A stretch of 64,000 bases of DNA from Clostridiaceae bacterium (GCA_021769555.1 JAETSR010000008.1:41835-105834), one strand, 5' to 3'. Shown: positions 52,411 through 60,418, counted from the stretch's first letter. The notes: generated by a model from the letters alone, not told the origin. Numbers and translations are program-made.

Positions 52411-52806
52411 ATGTGGTATGAACGGCTGCAGCGCTTTCTCTACGGACGCTACGGTACAGATAAGCTCAGCATTGCCCTGCTTATTGCGGGGCTCCTGCTG
52501 TCCCTCATAGGCAGCATTTGGTTCTGGCCGGTGACGCTTTTGGCGGACGGGCTGTATATCTGGGCGCTGTTCCGCACATTCTCCCGGAACATCCCCGCCC
52601 GCCAGAGGGAATACGCCGCCTTTCTGCGGTACTGGACGCCTGTGGAGAGCTGGGTGCGCACAAGAAAGGTACGCTTTTCCCAGCGCAGGCAGTACAAGTA
52701 CTTTAAGTGCCCCAGCTGCCATCAGGAGCTAAGGGCCCCAAGAGGCAGGGGGAAGATAGAGGTCACCTGCCAGAAATGCCATAACGTGTTCCGCACGAAG
52801 ACCTGA
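52411..52806 (+). CDS. membrane protein with C-terminal zinc ribbon
   Basis: A 131-aa protein of unknown function. Two close membrane helices span about residues 19-55 (LSIALLIAGLLLSLIGSIWF and LLADGLYIWALF). A basic linker follows, and then a zinc ribbon with CPSCHQEL and CQKCHNVF near the C-terminus. The ribbon should be cytoplasmic. It lies 20 bp before the AI-2E-type exporter and is probably cotranscribed. Confidence 0.78.
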   Translation: MWYERLQRFLYGRYGTDKLSIALLIAGLLLSLIGSIWFWPVTLLADGLYIWALFRTFSRNIPARQREYAAFLRYWTPVESWVRTRKVRFSQRRQYKYFKCPSCHQELRAPRGRGKIEVTCQKCHNVFRTKT

Positions 52807-52826
52807 GAAGCGGGGGGAGCAGGAGG

Positions 52827-54005
52827 ATGAAATTTCAGGATGAAAAAAGCCGGGACTGGCTGAAGGTGGGGAGCATTCTGCTGGTCCTGGCGGCGCTGCT
52901 GGCCATGGCCGTGCTCCGGTTTGAGCAGGTATGGGGGGCGCTGAGGACCCTGGGCAACACCCTGTCGCCGGTGCTGGGGGGGCTGGTGATAGCCTATATA
53001 CTTAACGTATTCGTGCACTTCTTTGAGGACATTGCTTTTAAGCCCTTTGAAAAGTCCAGGTCAAAGGTGTGGAAAAAGCTTAAAAGGCCCCTTTCAGTGA
53101 CGCTGGCGTATCTAGTGGTGATACTTGTAGTGGTGTTTATAGTATGCTTCATAATCCCAAGCCTTGTGGATTCAGTGAGCGTGCTCACCGTCACCATACA
53201 GCATAACCTGCCCATATACGCAAATCAGGCCATGACCTGGGCCAACGACATGGCCCGGGAGCACGACCTGGCATTTATACAGGACTTCCTAAAGGACTTC
53301 AAGCTCAGCTCCCTTCTGAACATGCTGGGGGACGCCACGAAGTTCACCACGGAGCTGCTATCCCAGCTCTTTAACGTGACGGCGAACCTGGCCTCAGGGG
53401 TGTTCTCCATGATAATGGGCTTCATCTTCTCGGTATACATGCTCTCCGGGAAGGAGAAGCTCATCCGGGGCACGAAGGACGCCCTGCGGGCGTTTCTCCC
53501 CAAGCGGGCCTCAGCGACCGCGGCGAAGGTGGCTAGGCTCTCGAACCGGGTGTTCTTCTCGTTCATACAGGGTCAGCTGACAGAGTGCGTGATACTGGGG
53601 GTGTTGTGCTATATCGGCATGAGCATACTCCGGCTGGACTACGCCCTGCTCATATCCTCGGTGGTGGCCCTTGGGGCGCTGATACCCATTCTCGGGGCCT
53701 ACATCGGGGCCGGGGTGGGGGCGTTCATACTGCTGCTGGTGCACCCGATAGACGCGCTGATATTTGTGGTGTTCCTGGTGATACTGCAGCAGCTGGAGGG
53801 GAACCTGATTTATCCCAGGGTTGTGGGGTCGTCCATTGGCCTGCCGCCAATATGGACGATATTCGCGGTGACGTTCTGGGGAGGCGTGCTGGGGATAGTT
53901 GGTATCTGGATAGGGACGCCGCTGACGGCGGTGGTATACCGGCTGTTCCGGGAGCAGGTGTATAAGCGCCTGGGCCGCCCGAAGCTGGAAATAGGCGAAT
54001 ACTAA
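52827..54005 (+). CDS. AI-2E family transporter (UPF0118-type)
   Basis: A 392-aa protein of the AI-2E exporter superfamily, with about eight membrane segments. Typical parts are TLSPVLGGLVIAYILNVFVH, the amphipathic central region (about 130-200) and GALIPILGAYIGAGVGAFIL, then LEGNLIYPRVVGSSIGLPPI. Members export signalling molecules or exchange Na+/H+; the substrate cannot be deduced. A repeat element begins at its stop codon. Confidence 0.88.
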   Translation: MKFQDEKSRDWLKVGSILLVLAALLAMAVLRFEQVWGALRTLGNTLSPVLGGLVIAYILNVFVHFFEDIAFKPFEKSRSKVWKKLKRPLSVTLAYLVVILVVVFIVCFIIPSLVDSVSVLTVTIQHNLPIYANQAMTWANDMAREHDLAFIQDFLKDFKLSSLLNMLGDATKFTTELLSQLFNVTANLASGVFSMIMGFIFSVYMLSGKEKLIRGTKDALRAFLPKRASATAAKVARLSNRVFFSFIQGQLTECVILGVLCYIGMSILRLDYALLISSVVALGALIPILGAYIGAGVGAFILLLVHPIDALIFVVFLVILQQLEGNLIYPRVVGSSIGLPPIWTIFAVTFWGGVLGIVGIWIGTPLTAVVYRLFREQVYKRLGRPKLEIGEY

Positions 54006-54075
54006 AAAGTTTTGTCCACTTTTACAAAAGTGGCGGGGCATGGGGCGGCGCCCCATATACTGTGCGCCAGCACAG
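54005..54075 (+). repeat. dispersed palindromic repeat, copy B
   Basis: AAAAGTTTTGTCCACTTTTA, then CAAAAGTGGCGGGG and the hairpin GGGGCGGCGCCCC. Same order and spacing as copy A at 31499. It starts at the stop of the AI-2E transporter gene and lies just before a convergent gene end. Confidence 0.75.
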
Positions 54076-54082
54076 AAAAAAG

Positions 54083-54838
54083 TTATCTCTGAAACTCCGT
54101 CATATTCTGCCAATATCTCATAGGCATATTCCCCCTCCTAAGCGCCAGGTTGATACGCCCCTCAACCGCAATAGTATCGTAAAACAGCCTCCAAAGCTCC
54201 CGAAAATGCGTCTCCTCCTCAGAGGGCTCCGGCAGCTCCAAGCTGTCCGCCTGAAAAAACTCCCTCCTATGCCCCGCGGCCTGATACACAAACCCCATGC
54301 CGTGAGTCTTATCAAACATAACCAGATTTTCAGTATTGAACCTCTCGCAAAAATGGGGGGCCACCAGAGGCAGCACAGTATTATTAGGGGTTATCATAGA
54401 GGCGAGAAATCCCCCGCAGTCGGCAAAGCGCATAAACTCCACATGGTAGTGGGCCTCGTTTTTAAGATACAGCAGAGCCTTGTCAATGGCGTGCACATCC
54501 GGGTCAACGCTCATCTTCGTGACCCTGGCCCCATTGCGGTACCCCTTGAGAATAAATCGGATGAGCCGAAGCTCCTTGTCCTCCATGCAGCAGAGGAATC
54601 CCCGGCGCACCATGTCCTGGGCCAGAGGGGATATCTTCACGGCAAGGGAGCGCTCCACCCGGGCGGCAAGCCCCTCGTCTGTGTCCACAGCCTTAATACC
54701 GAACAGGGTGCCCTGGGGCTCGTCCAGCAGCTGGACGTCCCGGGGCAGCTGCTTGTCAAAAAAGCACTGGGCCACACAGCAGAGAAAGCCCTGATAGGTG
54801 CCGTCGTACCGGTAAACTATATCTGCCCCGTGAGACAT
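54083..54838 (-). CDS. DUF4130-type putative DNA repair protein (TIGR03915-like)
   Basis: A 251-aa protein matching the family annotated as radical-SAM-linked putative DNA repair protein. It starts DIVYRYDGTYQGFLCCVAQC and contains PHFCERFNTENLVMFDKTHG and FRELWRLFYDTIAVEGRINL. Family knowledge: it accompanies a radical SAM protein and is compared with uracil-DNA glycosylases, but the reaction is not known. It overlaps the radical SAM gene by 22 bp and is the last gene of the LexA-box operon. Confidence 0.85.
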   Translation of the reverse strand: MSHGADIVYRYDGTYQGFLCCVAQCFFDKQLPRDVQLLDEPQGTLFGIKAVDTDEGLAARVERSLAVKISPLAQDMVRRGFLCCMEDKELRLIRFILKGYRNGARVTKMSVDPDVHAIDKALLYLKNEAHYHVEFMRFADCGGFLASMITPNNTVLPLVAPHFCERFNTENLVMFDKTHGMGFVYQAAGHRREFFQADSLELPEPSEEETHFRELWRLFYDTIAVEGRINLALRRGNMPMRYWQNMTEFQR

Positions 54839-56121
54839 TTTACACCATCCTCTCTAACAGGCGAAAAGAACGACAGCTGCTCGGGCGGGTCTATATTGCG
54901 CTGGCCCAGGCCCCGCTCGCTTATGGCCCCGGCTATTACGGCGGGGTTGTCCGTGGGCAGGGGGGAGGCGCTCTTGCCGCTGCAGACTATAAAGTACCTG
55001 GCCCGCTTGAGCACCACCCCCAGCTTCTTGAGGCCGTCGAAATCCAGGGTGCACTGCCGCCTGGCGGACCGTATGCGCATGGCGGACTTCACGCCTATCC
55101 CCGGGACCCTCAGAAGCATTTCATAGGGGGCCTTATTTATCTCCACGGGGAAATGCTCCATGTGGTTCACGGCCCAGTTGCACTTGGGGTCCAAAAGGGG
55201 ATTGAAGTCCGGGTGCTCCTCGTCAAGTATCTCCCCGGCGGTGAAGCCATAGAAGCGCAGGAGCCAGTCGGCCTGATAGAGCCGGTGCTCCCGAAGGAGG
55301 GGGGGAGGGGTGTCCAGGGCGGGCAGGGCCCTGTCCGAGACCACGGGCATATAGGCCGAGAAGAACACCCGCTTGAGGCTGTACTTTTTATAAAGGCCCT
55401 CGGTGAGGTTCAGTATCTGCCGGTCGCTCTCGGGGCTGGCGCCGATTATCATCTGGGTGGACTGCCCCGCCGGGACGAACCTGGGCGCGGCCTTATACTT
55501 TACTATCTCCCGGCTGTTCTGGGCAATGCCGTCCCGAATCTGGGCCATGGGTGTGAGTATCTTCTCCTTGGACTTCTGGGGGGCCAGGAGCTTCAGGCTC
55601 TGCTGGGAGGGCAGCTCGATGTTCACGCTCATGCGGTCGGCGTACCTCCCCAGCTGCTCGGTGAGCCGGGGGCTGGCCCCGGGGATGGCCTTGATGTGCA
55701 CATACCCCCAGAAGCCGCACTCATCCCGGAGCATTTTCACAGCAGAGAGCATTAGTTCGCAGGTATAGTCCGGGTTCTTCACCACCGCCGAGGACAGGAA
55801 AAGCCCCTCAATATAGTTCCGGCGGTAGAACTGCATGGTGAGCTCGCAGAGCTCCTTTGGGGTGAAGCTGGCCCGGCGGCAGTCGGTGGAGCGGCGGTTG
55901 ACGCAGTAGGTGCAGTCGAAGGCGCAGTCGTTGCTCATGAGCACCTTTAAAAGGGAGATACACCTGCCGTCGGCGGCGAAGCTGTGGCAGATACCGGCCT
56001 TGGCCGCGCTGCCCAGCTTGCCCTCAACCGCCGGGCGGTCCACGCCGCTGGAGGTGCAGGCCACGTCGTACTTTGCCGCGTCTGTTAAAATCTCCAGCTT
56101 CTCGAAAATATCCTGCTCCAT
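54817..56121 (-). CDS. putative DNA modification/repair radical SAM protein (TIGR03916-like)
   Basis: A 434-aa radical SAM enzyme. The cluster motif is CAFDCTYC in SNDCAFDCTYCVNRRSTD. The SAM domain spans about residues 55-300. A helix-hairpin-helix DNA-binding element, LLRVPGIGVKSAMRIRSAR, lies near residue 350. Start ATG 56121 overlaps nothing upstream; dinB ends 1 bp before. Such proteins are predicted to act on DNA lesions with the DUF4130 partner. Transcription from the SOS promoter at 57338 would make it DNA-damage inducible, which is inference from operon structure. Confidence 0.87.
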   Translation of the reverse strand: MEQDIFEKLEILTDAAKYDVACTSSGVDRPAVEGKLGSAAKAGICHSFAADGRCISLLKVLMSNDCAFDCTYCVNRRSTDCRRASFTPKELCELTMQFYRRNYIEGLFLSSAVVKNPDYTCELMLSAVKMLRDECGFWGYVHIKAIPGASPRLTEQLGRYADRMSVNIELPSQQSLKLLAPQKSKEKILTPMAQIRDGIAQNSREIVKYKAAPRFVPAGQSTQMIIGASPESDRQILNLTEGLYKKYSLKRVFFSAYMPVVSDRALPALDTPPPLLREHRLYQADWLLRFYGFTAGEILDEEHPDFNPLLDPKCNWAVNHMEHFPVEINKAPYEMLLRVPGIGVKSAMRIRSARRQCTLDFDGLKKLGVVLKRARYFIVCSGKSASPLPTDNPAVIAGAISERGLGQRNIDPPEQLSFFSPVREDGVKCLTGQI

Positions 56122-56122
56122 C

Positions 56123-57313
56123 CTACTCGTCCTCCTTACGGGGCTTTACCGCGAAAGCCCGGTTAATGCTGCCGCTGCCGTACTTCTCCCGCACGCGGTC
56201 CACTACGCTCTCAAGCTGCTCCCGGCGCTTGAGCCCCTCTGTCTCCTCAAAGAAGCTCAGCTGGCTCTCACCCCGGGGCACAAGCTTCCCGGCCCGCACC
56301 CCCAGGAGCCGCACGGCCCAGCGCTTGTTCTCCCGGCGGTACAGCTCCCAGGCGGCGTCGTATATGGACCGGGAATCGCATACCGCGGCCCCCAGCTGCC
56401 TCTGGCGCTGTACCTCCTGGAACTGGTTGTTGCGTATGGTTATCTGCACCTCCCCGGCCCTAAGGCCGCTCCTTCTAAGGCGCCTGGCCACAGTCTCGGA
56501 GAGGCTGAAAAGTGTCTCCCGGACCTCCTTCTCAGAGGTGATGTCCCGGGGGAGGGTGGTGCTGCTGCCGATGGACTTGGGGTCCTCGTGGGCGTCTATA
56601 TTCTGCACTGGGGTGTCGTCCAGGCCGTTGGCGTATATCCAGAGGGTCTCGCCGGTGCGGCCCATGAGCTGGCGCATGACGGGCAGCTCCATCTTGGCAA
56701 TGTCCCCGATGGTGTATATGCCGTACTTTTTCAGGGCGGCCTGGGTGGTTGGCCCCACCATTAGGAGCTCCCCGGCGGGCAGCTTCCAGATTATGCTCTC
56801 CATCTCCGCGTGCCCGAACTCGGTGACGGCGTCGGGCTTTTTGTAGTCGCTGCCCAGCTTTGCGAAGACCTTATTGAAGGACACCCCCACGGAGACAGTG
56901 AGCCCCAGCTCGTTCTTCACCCGGGCGCGTATCTGCTCGGCTATCTCACGCCCTGTGCCGAAGAGCCGCTCGCTGCCGTACACATCCAGCCAGCACTCGT
57001 CCAGGCTGAATGCCTCCACCCGGTCGGTGTAGTCGCAGTATATCTTTTTCGCCAGGGCGGAAAACCTTGAGTAGCGCTCATGGTGGGGCGGCACAAGCTG
57101 CAGCCCCGGGCACTTGCGCATGGCCTGCCAGATGGGTTCGGCGGTCTGCACGCCGCGCTTTTTCGCCAGCATGTTCTTTGCGAGGATTATGCCGTGCCTG
57201 CTCTCCTTATCCCCGGCCACAGCCATGGGCACGTCCCTGTACTCCGGGGCGTAAAGGGTTTCCACCGAGGCGTAGAAATTGTTCATGTCCACGTGTAAAA
57301 TGCCGTTCTCCAT
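56123..57313 (-). CDS. dinB: Y-family DNA polymerase IV
   Basis: Error-prone translesion polymerase, 396 aa. Catalytic acidic residues lie in LHVDMNNFYASVETLYAPEY (first site) and AFSLDECWLDVYGS (second). The finger block RHGIILAKNMLAKKRGVQTA, the helix-hairpin-helix LMVGPTTQAALKKYGIYTIG and a C-terminal little-finger domain follow. No clear beta-clamp motif could be fixed. Promoter boxes with a LexA site lie 25 bp upstream. It heads an operon with the radical SAM and DUF4130 genes. Confidence 0.94.
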   Translation of the reverse strand: MENGILHVDMNNFYASVETLYAPEYRDVPMAVAGDKESRHGIILAKNMLAKKRGVQTAEPIWQAMRKCPGLQLVPPHHERYSRFSALAKKIYCDYTDRVEAFSLDECWLDVYGSERLFGTGREIAEQIRARVKNELGLTVSVGVSFNKVFAKLGSDYKKPDAVTEFGHAEMESIIWKLPAGELLMVGPTTQAALKKYGIYTIGDIAKMELPVMRQLMGRTGETLWIYANGLDDTPVQNIDAHEDPKSIGSSTTLPRDITSEKEVRETLFSLSETVARRLRRSGLRAGEVQITIRNNQFQEVQRQRQLGAAVCDSRSIYDAAWELYRRENKRWAVRLLGVRAGKLVPRGESQLSFFEETEGLKRREQLESVVDRVREKYGSGSINRAFAVKPRKEDE

Positions 57314-57337
57314 GGGTACGCCTCCTTTACTGAGTAT

Positions 57338-57366
57338 ATTATAGAACGTGCGTTCGCGTATGTCAA
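57338..57366 (-). promoter_or_regulatory. SOS promoter with LexA box
   Basis: Minus strand: TTGACA (57366-57361), 17-bp spacer, TATAAT (57343-57338). GAACGTGCGTTC (57344-57355), with the GAAC-N4-GTTC symmetry of the Bacillus-type LexA box, fills the spacer next to the -10 box. LexA bound here would block RNA polymerase. Confidence 0.92.
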
Positions 57367-57396
57367 GTGTTTTTTTCGCGCGCGCCCAATAATATT

Positions 57397-57729
57397 TCAG
57401 AAGCCCTGGCTGCGAAGGCAGGCTATGAGCACCTTCTCCCGCTGGGTGAGGCCGCCGATGGTCTGGGGGTTCTCTGATGGGCGGTGCTTAACCCGGAAGC
57501 GGTCCGCCGGGAGCTCAGCCCCGGGCAGCACCAGCTGGTCCAGGGTCACGCCGAACATCCGGGAGAGCTTCACAAGGGTCTCTATATCCGGCTGGCTTTT
57601 GCCGGTCTCATAGTAGGCGTAGGTGGAGCGCACGACCCCCAGGGCCGCCGCCACGTCCTGCTGGGTGTAGCCGCACGCCAGGCGCAGGGTGCGCAGGTTT
57701 GTCCGAAGATTCAGACGGTAGTCGAGCAT
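57397..57729 (-). CDS. XRE-family regulator A1
   Basis: A 110-aa Cro/CI-type repressor. The HTH is in LRLACGYTQQDVAAALGV with the recognition helix RSTYAYYETGKSQPD. The C-terminal tail ends PQTIGGLTQREKVLIACLRS. A close paralogue (58130) has the same layout and PQTIGEL tail. It diverges from the 57865 gene; a palindrome in its promoter suggests self-repression. Confidence 0.85.
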   Translation of the reverse strand: MLDYRLNLRTNLRTLRLACGYTQQDVAAALGVVRSTYAYYETGKSQPDIETLVKLSRMFGVTLDQLVLPGAELPADRFRVKHRPSENPQTIGGLTQREKVLIACLRSQGF

Positions 57730-57791
57730 ATTATCACCTCGATTCTGCCAGTAAAATGCCGTTAAACAGCATATTTTAACTCTTTATGGTT

Positions 57792-57821
57792 ATTTTAACC
57801 CTTTAGGGTTAGCTTTGTCAA
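57792..57821 (-). promoter_or_regulatory. promoter A1 with operator palindrome
   Basis: Minus strand: TTGACA (57821-57816), 18-bp spacer, TAAAAT (57797-57792). TAACCCT-TT-AGGGTTA (57796-57811) lies in the spacer. AAAATGC/GCATATTTT near 57752-57776 is a second imperfect inverted repeat. Confidence 0.72.
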
Positions 57822-57864
57822 CCCATTTCTTTTATCCTCAATTTGCGGGAGAGAGGTGATGGAA

Positions 57865-58107
57865 GTGGAGCTGAAAGAGGCCATAACCGACAGGATTCTT
57901 ACCCTCTGCCAGAAGCGGGGGATATCGGTGAATAAGCTTTGCAATATGAGCGGCGTTACCCAGTCCACGGTGAACAATATCATCAACAGGAAAAACAACA
58001 CCACAACTGTGTCCACAATCAAGAAGCTTTGCGACGGGCTGGACATTACCCTGGGGGAGTTTTTCTCTACGGAGGAGTTCGACCGGCTGGAACAGGAGAT
58101 AAAATAA
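57865..58107 (+). CDS. XRE-family regulator B1
   Basis: An 80-aa HTH protein made almost only of the DNA-binding domain: LCQKRGISVNKLCNMSGVTQ, recognition helix STVNNIINRKNNTT, then STIKKLCDGLDITLGEFF and RLEQEIK. GTG 57865 is preferred because GAGAGG (57851-57856) has 8-nt spacing, and the paralogue at 58579 aligns from the same point; ATG 57859 is the alternative. It diverges from A1. Confidence 0.83.
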   Translation: MELKEAITDRILTLCQKRGISVNKLCNMSGVTQSTVNNIINRKNNTTTVSTIKKLCDGLDITLGEFFSTEEFDRLEQEIK

Positions 58108-58140
58108 AAAAGCCCCCTATGGGGGGCGGTCAGGGCTTTT
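58108..58140. terminator. bidirectional terminator
   Basis: AAAAGCCC (58108-58115) pairs with GGGCTTTT (58133-58140). It starts at the B1 stop and overlaps the end of A2. Confidence 0.7.
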
Positions 58141-58468
58141 CGCTCCGGAGCCGGGCGATGAGGTCTTTCTCGTCGCTGGTAAGCTCGCCGATGGTCTGGG
58201 GCTCTTTTGAGAAGAGCTGCTCGGGCCTCATGAAGTCGATGTCCGGATAGAGCCGGGCTTCGGGGACAATTATCTGCTCCATGGTAACGCCAAATATCTT
58301 TGAGAGCTTATAGAGCGACTCCAAGGTGGGCGTAGTCTTGCCGGATTCGTAGTAGGAATAGTTCGAGCGCGTCATGTCCAGAGCTTTTGCGACGTTGCTC
58401 TGGGAATAGCCGCACGCAAGGCGCAGGCGGCGGAGATTATCACTGAGAAAGGTTCTGTAGTCAGACAT
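58130..58468 (-). CDS. XRE-family regulator A2 (paralogue of A1)
   Basis: A 112-aa repressor: LRLACGYSQSNVAKALDMTR, recognition part RSNYSYYESGKTTPT, and tail PQTIGELTSDEKDLIARLRS. Residue by residue it follows A1, with SKIFGVTMEQIIVP against SRMFGVTLDQLVLP. ATG 58468 (SDYRTFLSDNLRR) is chosen to match A1; the longer frame is not supported. It converges on B1 and diverges from B2. Confidence 0.84.
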   Translation of the reverse strand: MSDYRTFLSDNLRRLRLACGYSQSNVAKALDMTRSNYSYYESGKTTPTLESLYKLSKIFGVTMEQIIVPEARLYPDIDFMRPEQLFSKEPQTIGELTSDEKDLIARLRSEKP

Positions 58469-58496
58469 ATTAAGGCCCCCATTTATACTTTTACCC

Positions 58497-58525
58497 ATTA
58501 TAGCACATAACTCATAATTACGCAA
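58497..58525 (-). promoter_or_regulatory. promoter A2
   Basis: Minus strand: TTGCGT (58525-58520), 17-bp spacer, TATAAT (58502-58497). A TATACT at 58531-58536 may be the -10 box of divergent B2, but its -35 is weak. Confidence 0.72.
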
Positions 58526-58578
58526 GCCCGTATACTCACATGCGTGGCTCTGGGTACACTGTCCTTGAGGTGATTTTT

Positions 58579-58821
58579 TTGTATGTCAAGGACGCTGTAG
58601 TTATGAGATTCGTGCAGATATGCGCTGAAAGGGGTATCAAGTATAATGAGCTGGCCACTTTGTCTGGTGTTACTCCGTCTACTGTATACAGTATGATGGA
58701 CGAGCGCCGCCGGCACCTTCGCATTGACGTGATTAAGAAGCTGTGCGACGGCCTGGAGATAAGCCTGGCCGAGTTCTTCTCCGGGCCGATTTTTGACCGG
58801 CTGGAACAGGAGATACGGTAA
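58579..58821 (+). CDS. XRE-family regulator B2 (paralogue of B1)
   Basis: An 80-aa HTH protein parallel to B1: ICAERGIKYNELATLSGVTP, STVYSMMDERRRHL, IKKLCDGLEISLAEFF, ending RLEQEIR. TTG 58579 with GAGGTGA (58567-58573) upstream gives the same length as B1. It diverges from A2, repeating the A1/B1 arrangement. A terminator follows directly. Confidence 0.83.
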   Translation: MYVKDAVVMRFVQICAERGIKYNELATLSGVTPSTVYSMMDERRRHLRIDVIKKLCDGLEISLAEFFSGPIFDRLEQEIR

Positions 58822-58824
58822 AAA

Positions 58825-58862
58825 AATAACCTCCCGGAAATATATCCGGGGGGTTATTTTTT
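58825..58862 (+). terminator. B2 terminator
   Basis: AATAACCTCCCGG (58825-58837) pairs with CCGGGGGGTTATT (58846-58858) through 13 bp with one wobble, followed by TTTT. Confidence 0.9.
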
Positions 58863-58875
58863 GGTGTGCATGTGA

Positions 58876-58887
58876 CCAGTATACTGG
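58876..58887. repeat. repeat copy 1 with palindrome, toxin 5' region
   Basis: CCAGTATACTGG, perfect palindrome. GACCAGTATACT (58874-58885) recurs at 59032-59043, and TTGGTG precedes both (58861, 59021). Confidence 0.75.
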
Positions 58888-58898
58888 AAAGCTTAATC

Positions 58899-58973
58899 GT
58901 GTCTCTTCTGTCAAATTTAGTTTCTTATGTCCTAACGAAGTGGCTTGAAGAACACGAGCACGACGGCAAGTAA
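58899..58973 (+). CDS. candidate Fst/TxpA-like type I toxin peptide
   Basis: A 24-aa peptide ([19 protein letters not shown] then HDGK): one membrane helix, a Lys-Trp-Leu exit and a charged tail, the plan of Fst-type toxins. GTG 58899 has GGAAAG (58886-58891) upstream. A GTG at 58872 in the same frame would give 33 aa, the length of Fst, with TSILESLIV added. Too short for usual gene finders. It ends at a bidirectional terminator shared with a convergent antisense RNA, and a repeat with palindrome CCAGTATACTGG precedes it. Its own promoter is not clear. The call rests on architecture. Confidence 0.5.
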   Translation: MSLLSNLVSYVLTKWLEEHEHDGK

Positions 58974-58982
58974 GCCACAGCA

Positions 58983-59051
58983 AAAAGGTACCCCCGGACT
59001 CACACTCCGGGGGTTTCCTTTTGGTGCAAAAGACCAGTATACTAGATTTGT
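58983..59051 (-). ncRNA. candidate antisense antitoxin RNA
   Basis: Predicted ~69-nt transcript from the promoter at 59086-59058. Near its 5' end it carries AGTATACTGGTC, complementary to the toxin mRNA leader at 58874-58885. Its 3' end is the terminator hairpin, complementary to the toxin mRNA 3' end. This matches how RNA II pairs with RNA I in the Fst system. No transcript evidence exists here. Confidence 0.5.
58990..59014. terminator. bidirectional terminator shared by toxin, antisense RNA and rplKA
   Basis: ACCCCCGG (58990-58997) pairs with CCGGGGGT (59007-59014). TTCCTTTT follows on the plus strand and ACCTTTTT on the minus strand. Confidence 0.88.
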
Positions 59052-59057
59052 GCCTAT

Positions 59058-59086
59058 ATTATAGCACAGTCATTCCAAGATTGCAA
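59058..59086 (-). promoter_or_regulatory. antisense RNA promoter
   Basis: Minus strand: TTGCAA (59086-59081), 17-bp spacer, TATAAT (59063-59058), only 8 bp beyond the rplA stop. Confidence 0.75.
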
Positions 59087-59094
59087 GCCAAAAA

Positions 59095-59787
59095 TCAAAC
59101 AAACTTAGCCGGGTTTATCTTCACCCCAGGCCCCATAGTAGCAGCCACAGTGCAGGAGCGCACATACTGGCCCTTGGCGGCGGCGGGCTTGGCCTTGACG
59201 ATGGCGTCCATCAGGGCGTCAAAGTTCTCGGTGAGCTTCTCAGCGCCGAAGCTGACCTTGCCGATGGGGCAGTGGATGATGTTGGTCTTGTCCAGGCGGT
59301 ACTCTATCTTACCGGCCTTGGCGTCCTGTACGGCCTTGGCAATGTCGGGAGTCACGGTGCCAGCCTTGGGGTTGGGCATAAGCCCGCGGGGGCCCAGCAC
59401 GCGGCCCAGACGGCCAACCAGGCCCATCATGTCGGGGGAGGTGACTACCACGTCAAAGTCCATCCAGCCCTCGGACTGTATCTTCTGCACCATCTCCTCG
59501 GCGCCCACAAAGTCAGCGCCCGCGGCCTGGGCGGCCTCGATGTTGTCGCCCTTGCAGATGGCCAGAACTCTCACGTTCTTGCCGGTGCCATTGGGCAGTA
59601 CAACCGCGCCGCGCACCTGCTGGTCGGCGTGACGGCCGTCAACGCCCAGCTTCACATGCAGCTCCACGGTCTCGTCGAACTTGGTGGTGCCGGTCTTCAC
59701 GCAGAGGTCCAGGGCCTCGGCGGTATCGTACAGCTTCTGACGGTCAATGAGCTTCGCGCTCTCTCTATACTTCTTACCATGTTTCAT
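59095..59787 (-). CDS. rplA: 50S ribosomal protein L1
   Basis: A 230-aa L1-stalk protein that also represses its operon. It starts [20 protein letters not shown] and has the family core [20 protein letters not shown] and [20 protein letters not shown]. It follows rplK by 18 bp. The far end is a compact noncoding zone with an antisense promoter. Confidence 0.97.
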   Translation of the reverse strand: MKHGKKYRESAKLIDRQKLYDTAEALDLCVKTGTTKFDETVELHVKLGVDGRHADQQVRGAVVLPNGTGKNVRVLAICKGDNIEAAQAAGADFVGAEEMVQKIQSEGWMDFDVVVTSPDMMGLVGRLGRVLGPRGLMPNPKAGTVTPDIAKAVQDAKAGKIEYRLDKTNIIHCPIGKVSFGAEKLTENFDALMDAIVKAKPAAAKGQYVRSCTVAATMGPGVKINPAKFV

Positions 59788-59805
59788 TTCCGCTTCCCCC
59801 TTCCC

Positions 59806-60231
<426 letters not shown>

Positions 60232-60302
60232 TGTCTAATTACCTCCAATATTGTGGTGCAAGCGGTGCCGGCATACAGTATTTACCGGTACCTCCCACTT
60301 TG

Positions 60303-60329
60303 TAAAGGTTTTCTTTTGGAAAACCTTTA
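60303..60329. promoter_or_regulatory. hairpin in the rplK leader
   Basis: TAAAGGTTTTC (60303-60313) pairs perfectly with GAAAACCTTTA (60319-60329), loop TTTTG. It could be an L1 feedback site or a terminator; its sequence alone does not decide. Confidence 0.4.
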
Positions 60330-60348
60330 TTTTCGTTTAGTACTTTTT

Positions 60349-60418
60349 AGCCTTCGGCAAGGTCCCGGGGGCTCTGCCCCCAGACCCCTGCCACTTTTGA
60401 AAAAGTGGACAAAACTTT
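60349..60418 (-). repeat. dispersed palindromic repeat, copy C
   Basis: Minus strand: AAGTTTTGTCCACTTTTTCA, AAAGTGGCAGGGG, GGGGGCAGAGCCCCC and CCTTGCCGAAGGC. Same order as copies A and B. It begins at the stop codon of the 49-aa gene. Confidence 0.75.

Noticed and set aside
55910-56764. plus-strand open frames opposite the radical SAM and dinB genes
   Set aside because: Mirror frames of well-supported genes with no ribosome site or motif.
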